A stretch of DNA of 26,920 nt from assembly GCA_045124255.1 (NCBI GenBank), contig JBGVLM010000059.1:1-26920 (forward strand), written 5' to 3'. Below the pieces are notes generated by a model, which did not search any database, was not told where the DNA came from, and worked only from the letters and a program-made list of their open reading frames with translations. Of the stretch, positions 23,754-26,920 are shown piece by piece. The stretch comes from Eshraghiella sp045124255. GTDB lineage: Bacteria > Bacillota > Clostridia > Lachnospirales > Lachnospiraceae. The position numbers were made by a program, and so were the translations under genes. How positions within the stretch are numbered: the first letter of the stretch is position 1; each line of letters begins with the position of its first letter.

Positions 23754-24605
23754 ATGGAAATTATTGTAGCTAAAACAGCCGGCTTCTGCTTTGGTGTAAA
23801 GAGAGCAGTTGAAATGGTTTACAATAATACGGATAAAGAAAGAGTGTATACCTATGGTCCGATAATTCACAACGAGGAGGTTGTTAAGGATTTGGAGCAG
23901 AGGGGAGTAAGGGTTATAAACTCCAATGAAGAGGTTGCAGGCACTGATAAAGGAACTGTCATAATCCGTGCACATGGTGTACCTGCCGAATCCTACGATA
24001 TTATAAAAAATGCAGGACATGAAATTGTTGACGCAACCTGTCCCTTTGTGCTCAAAATACACAAAATCGTAAGCGAAGCATCGGCAAGGGGTGAATTTGT
24101 AATAATTATCGGAGACGCAAATCATCCGGAGGTTGTCGGCATTAAGAGCTGTGCAGGGGAGGACAGTATTGTTATTGCTGACGCAAAGGAAGCCGAAAAA
24201 TTCATTCTAAATAATAAAAATCTGACAAAAAAGCTTTGTATTGTAAGTCAGACTACATTTAATTACAACAAGTTTCAAGAAGTGGTTGAAATTTTTCGAA
24301 AAAACAGTTATCATAGATATGATATTTTGAATACTATTTGTAACGCTACGGAAGAGAGACAGCAGGAGGCTGCCGATATCGCAGGAAGAGTTGATGTAAT
24401 GATAGTTGTTGGCGGCAGAAACAGCTCCAACACACAGAAATTGTATGACATCTGTAAGGCGGTTTGTGACAGGACTTTTTTTATCCAGAATGCTGATGAT
24501 ATGGATTATTCTCTTTTGCGTGGAGCAGACAAAGTCGGTATAACAGCCGGGGCGTCAACCCCAAAGATTATTATTGAGGAGGTTCAAACGAGATGTCAGA
24601 TTTAA
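23754..24605 (+). CDS. ispH: 4-hydroxy-3-methylbut-2-enyl diphosphate reductase
   Basis: A 283-residue iron-sulfur enzyme of the last step of the MEP isoprenoid pathway, making IPP and DMAPP from HMBPP. The three cluster cysteines are visible: Cys12 in AGFCFGVKRA, Cys96 in DATCPFV and Cys196 in NTICNAT. The active-site residues are also present: His39 (IIHNEEVV), His74 (IRAHGV), His124 and Glu126 (DANHPEVVG) and Thr168 (VSQTTF). In many clostridia IspH is fused to a ribosomal S1 protein; here the S1 gene is separate and begins 13 bp before the ispH stop, in another frame. Confidence 0.97.
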   Translation: MEIIVAKTAGFCFGVKRAVEMVYNNTDKERVYTYGPIIHNEEVVKDLEQRGVRVINSNEEVAGTDKGTVIIRAHGVPAESYDIIKNAGHEIVDATCPFVLKIHKIVSEASARGEFVIIIGDANHPEVVGIKSCAGEDSIVIADAKEAEKFILNNKNLTKKLCIVSQTTFNYNKFQEVVEIFRKNSYHRYDILNTICNATEERQQEAADIAGRVDVMIVVGGRNSSNTQKLYDICKAVCDRTFFIQNADDMDYSLLRGADKVGITAGASTPKIIIEEVQTRCQI

Positions 24606-25684
24606 GTTTTGAACAGATGTTAGAAGGAACATTAAAAACTATACATAACGGGGAGGTTGTTGACGGCAAGGTTATAGCGGTTAAGGAAGATGAGATCGTC
24701 CTTAATATTGATTATAAAGCTGATGGTATCATTACACGTAATGAATATTCAAGTGTGCCGGGCATTGACCTTCGTACTGTTGTGAAGGAAGGAGATGCTA
24801 TCAGGGCTAAGGTTATTAAAGTTAATGACGGAGAAGGTTCCGTATTGCTTTCATATAAGAGACTTGCCGCTGAAGCAGGCAATAAGAAGCTTGAAGAAGC
24901 TTTTGAGAACAAGACAGTTCTTACAGCAACGGTTTCACAGGTTCTTGACGGTGGTTTAACAGTTGTTGTTGAAGAGTCTAAGGTATTCATTCCAGCAAGC
25001 CTTGTGTCAGACACTTTTGAAAAGGATTTATCTAAATATGCAGGACAGGAAGTAGAATTCGTTATTACAGAATTCAATCCTAAGAAGAGAAGAATTATCG
25101 GTGACCGTAAGCAGCTTGTAGCAGCTAAGAAGGCACAGATGAAGGAAGCAGCTCTTGCAAAGCTTTCAGAGGGACAGGTTGTTGAAGGAACAGTTAAGAA
25201 TGTAACAGATTTTGGTGCATTCATTGACCTTGGCGGAGTAGACGGACTTTTACATGTATCTGAAATTTCATGGGGAAGAGTTGAGAACCCTAAGAAGAAA
25301 TTCAAATCAGGTGATGTTGTTAAGGCATTCATCAAAGAGATTAATGGGGATAAGGTTGCATTAAGCCTTAAGTTTGACAGTGAGAATCCTTGGTTAAACG
25401 CAGCTGAGAAATATGCAATCGGCAATGTAGTTAAAGGAACCGTTGCAAGAATGACAGATTTCGGTGCATTCGTTGAACTTGAGGTTGGTGTTGACGCATT
25501 ACTTCATGTATCACAGATTGCAAGAGAGCATGTTGAGAAGCCTTCGGATGTATTAAAGGTTGGACAGGAAATAGAAGCTAAGGTAGTTGACCTTAATGTT
25601 GAAGACAGAAAGATTAGCTTAAGTATCAAAGCATTACTTCCTGAAGCTGCTGTAGAGAATACAGAAGAGACTGAGGCAGAGTAA
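24593..25684 (+). CDS. rpsA: Ribosomal protein S1-type RNA-binding protein, four S1 domains
   Basis: A 363-residue protein with four S1 (OB-fold) repeats at about 19-90, 107-173, 193-261 and 276-345. The last two are the best conserved: GTVKNVTDFGAFIDLGGVDG followed by LLHVSEIS, and GTVARMTDFGAFVELEVGVD followed by LLHVSQIA. The length matches low-GC Gram-positive S1-like proteins, which are shorter than the six-domain E. coli S1. It ends in an acidic NTEETEAE tail. GGAGG (24578-24582) lies about 10 bases before ATG 24593, inside the end of ispH. Use of AAG and of optimal codons is high, as expected for an abundant protein. A terminator follows at once. Confidence 0.92.
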   Translation: MSDLSFEQMLEGTLKTIHNGEVVDGKVIAVKEDEIVLNIDYKADGIITRNEYSSVPGIDLRTVVKEGDAIRAKVIKVNDGEGSVLLSYKRLAAEAGNKKLEEAFENKTVLTATVSQVLDGGLTVVVEESKVFIPASLVSDTFEKDLSKYAGQEVEFVITEFNPKKRRIIGDRKQLVAAKKAQMKEAALAKLSEGQVVEGTVKNVTDFGAFIDLGGVDGLLHVSEISWGRVENPKKKFKSGDVVKAFIKEINGDKVALSLKFDSENPWLNAAEKYAIGNVVKGTVARMTDFGAFVELEVGVDALLHVSQIAREHVEKPSDVLKVGQEIEAKVVDLNVEDRKISLSIKALLPEAAVENTEETEAE

Positions 25685-25692
25685 TATAATTT

Positions 25693-25727
25693 AAAGAACC
25701 CGCGTTAATCACGGGTTCTTTGTTTTA
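25693..25727 (+). terminator. Rho-independent terminator after the S1 gene
   Basis: AAAGAACCCG (25693-25702) and CGGGTTCTTT (25712-25721) form a perfect 10-bp stem with a 9-base loop, then GTTTT. It ends the cmk-ispH-S1 transcript. Confidence 0.92.
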
Positions 25728-25780
25728 ATAGGCAATGTTTCTGCCTCATTAAATCATTATAATATTGGAGAGTGTTATAT

Positions 25781-26563
25781 ATGTTTGAGACCGGTTATGA
25801 AGAATTTAAAACTGATATTTATCAGTTGACCAAAATAGATTTGAATGCTTATAAAGAGCGTCAGATGAAGAGAAGGATTGACACACTTATTAATAAGCAT
25901 GGCTATAAGGAATATAAGGATTTCGTTGCAGCATTAAAGGTCAGCAAGGAGCTTTTTGGCGAATTTGTTAATTATCTTACAATTAATGTGTCAGAATTTT
26001 ACCGCAATCCTGAACAGTGGAAATATCTTGAGGAGAAGGTTATTCCGGAATTAATACATAATTTCGGACACGGAATCAAAATCTGGAGTGCGGCTTGTTC
26101 TACAGGAGATGAACCATATTCACTTGTAATGCTTTTATCTAAATTTCTTCCTTTGAAACAGATAAAAATTATTGCAACGGATATTGATGAGCAGGTTATC
26201 AGCAAGGCAAAGATTGGTCTGTACAAATCAGCCAGCCTTAATGCACTGCCTAAGGAATTCAAGGATAAATATTTTACTCAGATAACAGAAGATACCTATC
26301 AGATTTCAGAGGAAATCAAGCAGTGCGTTGAATTCAAGAAACACAATCTTTTAAAGGACCCGTTTTTTGAAAAATGCCATCTGATAGTATGCCGTAACGT
26401 GCTTATCTATTTTACGGAGGAAGCAAAACTTGACATCTACAGAAAATTTAATGAATCACTTGTTAAGGACGGAATTCTGTTTGTCGGAAGCACGGAGCAG
26501 ATAACCACTTACAAACAGTTGAATTACACCTCGCCTAAATCGTTCTTTTATCAGAAAATATAG
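25781..26563 (+). CDS. CheR-type S-adenosylmethionine-dependent methyltransferase
   Basis: A 260-residue CheR-family protein, which in chemotaxis methylates receptor glutamates. The N-terminal helical domain (about 1-75) ends in VSEFYRNPEQW. The catalytic domain has WSAACSTGDEPYSLVM (102-117), ATDIDEQVI (132-140), and CRNVLIYF (204-211), the full set of CheR motifs. I prefer ATG 25781 over an in-frame GTG at 25772, since GGAG at 25767-25770 suits it. It is unusual in that no receptor, CheA, CheW or CheB gene is nearby. It may be an orphan with another target. The stop is 2 bp before the next gene. Confidence 0.9.
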   Translation: MFETGYEEFKTDIYQLTKIDLNAYKERQMKRRIDTLINKHGYKEYKDFVAALKVSKELFGEFVNYLTINVSEFYRNPEQWKYLEEKVIPELIHNFGHGIKIWSAACSTGDEPYSLVMLLSKFLPLKQIKIIATDIDEQVISKAKIGLYKSASLNALPKEFKDKYFTQITEDTYQISEEIKQCVEFKKHNLLKDPFFEKCHLIVCRNVLIYFTEEAKLDIYRKFNESLVKDGILFVGSTEQITTYKQLNYTSPKSFFYQKI

Positions 26564-26565
26564 AA

Positions 26566-26920
26566 ATGAAACGTAAATTTATTTTATTTATTCTGTTTGC
26601 TGCGATTGACTTTATGCTGATATGCGGTGATGAGATTGTACATGTTATTTCAAAAGAACGGGGTGACATATCTGCAGATGTTCAGACAGAGATAGCTTTA
26701 TCGGAACTGACGGAGACAGAGACTGAAATTACGGATGCCGGGAATTTGGAGTGCGATTCGGACAACCTGACTGATATGTATGGAAATGACACTGCAATTA
26801 TAAAAGAAAATGTAATTATTTTCTCCGATTCAGAGTCAGAATTGATTAATTCATCAATTAAATCGGCAGAGATAACAGAAAATGGTTTCAACATTGCCGT
26901 TACAAATGGCACGGCACTTG
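26566..26920 (+). CDS. Partial exported protein of unknown function (runs off the window)
   Basis: An open frame from ATG 26566 with no stop before the window end: 118 codons seen. The start has MKRKFILFILFAAIDFMLICG, a basic tip and hydrophobic core like a signal peptide or membrane anchor. It is followed by an acidic, Thr/Glu/Asp-rich stretch (LSELTETETEITDAGN) that looks like a linker, then short strands. No family is recognised. It begins two bases after the CheR stop with no good ribosome site, so translation is probably coupled to CheR. Confidence 0.55.
   Translation, partial: MKRKFILFILFAAIDFMLICGDEIVHVISKERGDISADVQTEIALSELTETETEITDAGNLECDSDNLTDMYGNDTAIIKENVIIFSDSESELINSSIKSAEITENGFNIAVTNGTAL

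Noticed and set aside
24712..25425. Minus-strand open frame of 237 codons opposite the S1 gene
   Set aside because: It is a shadow of a strongly codon-biased gene; the translation is Ser/Thr/Leu-rich without any recognisable domain.
25758..25763. Perfect TATAAT upstream of the CheR-type gene
   Set aside because: No -35 at 16-19 bases, no extended -10, and transcription would start within the ribosome site.
1..26920. CRISPR array, tRNA or rRNA genes
   Set aside because: No regularly spaced short repeats, no cloverleaf-like segments in the gaps and no rRNA-like conserved blocks were found by eye.

Overview
The window is AT-rich and almost entirely plus-strand coding. Strong Shine-Dalgarno sites, the gene set and the layout suggest the chromosome of an anaerobic Firmicute. 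A clostridial, probably Lachnospiraceae-like, organism fits best, judging from the biotin-dependent decarboxylase operon and the flavoprotein-cmk-ispH-S1 gene order. This is an inference from gene content; no rRNA or other marker allows a firm placement.

Region 1 (about 1-9498) is the baseplate half of a contractile injection system (CIS, a phage-tail-like machine). In order it encodes a tube-cap/adaptor protein, a gp27/gpD-like hub, a gp5/gpV-like spike, a gp25-like wedge protein, two baseplate-J-type wedge proteins (1000 and about 694 aa) and a tail-protein-I/TIGR02242-like protein. Genes are packed with gaps of 36 bp or less, or overlap. Sheath, tube, ATPase and any loading genes would lie upstream of the window. 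No PAAR tip, tail fibre, lysis or capsid gene is visible here.

Region 2 (9541-14630) looks like a regulatory and accessory module. It holds a STAS anti-sigma-antagonist with its own extended -10 promoter, a formyltransferase-fold enzyme, and a membrane HAMP-SpoIIE/PP2C phosphatase. STAS plus PP2C is the classic pair of a partner-switching circuit; the kinase/anti-sigma and sigma factor are not in the window. Next, behind a strong promoter, come two secreted proteins of unknown function (one a likely lipoprotein). The lipoprotein ends in almost the same 18 residues as the phosphatase, because a 64-bp direct repeat covers both 3' ends. The repeats bracket a 1.98-kb unit. A strong terminator closes the module.

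Region 3 (14754-15983) is a D-Ala-D-Ala carboxypeptidase gene. Region 4 (16075-20824) is a five-gene biotin-dependent operon: acyl-CoA-type carboxyltransferase, OadG-like subunit, biotin carrier, OadB-like Na+ pump, and OadA/5S-type carboxyltransferase. Two different carboxyltransferases share one biotin carrier and one pump, with no biotin carboxylase, so it is best read as a sodium-pumping decarboxylase/transcarboxylase. It ends in a strong terminator that lies directly against an RpiR-type regulator gene.

Region 5 (20895-26563) is housekeeping: RpiR regulator, HI0933-type flavoprotein, cytidylate kinase, IspH, ribosomal S1-type protein, terminator, then a CheR-type methyltransferase and a partial exported protein running off the window end. 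The most unusual parts are the CIS with an adjoining partner-switch/formyltransferase module and the direct-repeat-bracketed secreted-protein pair.
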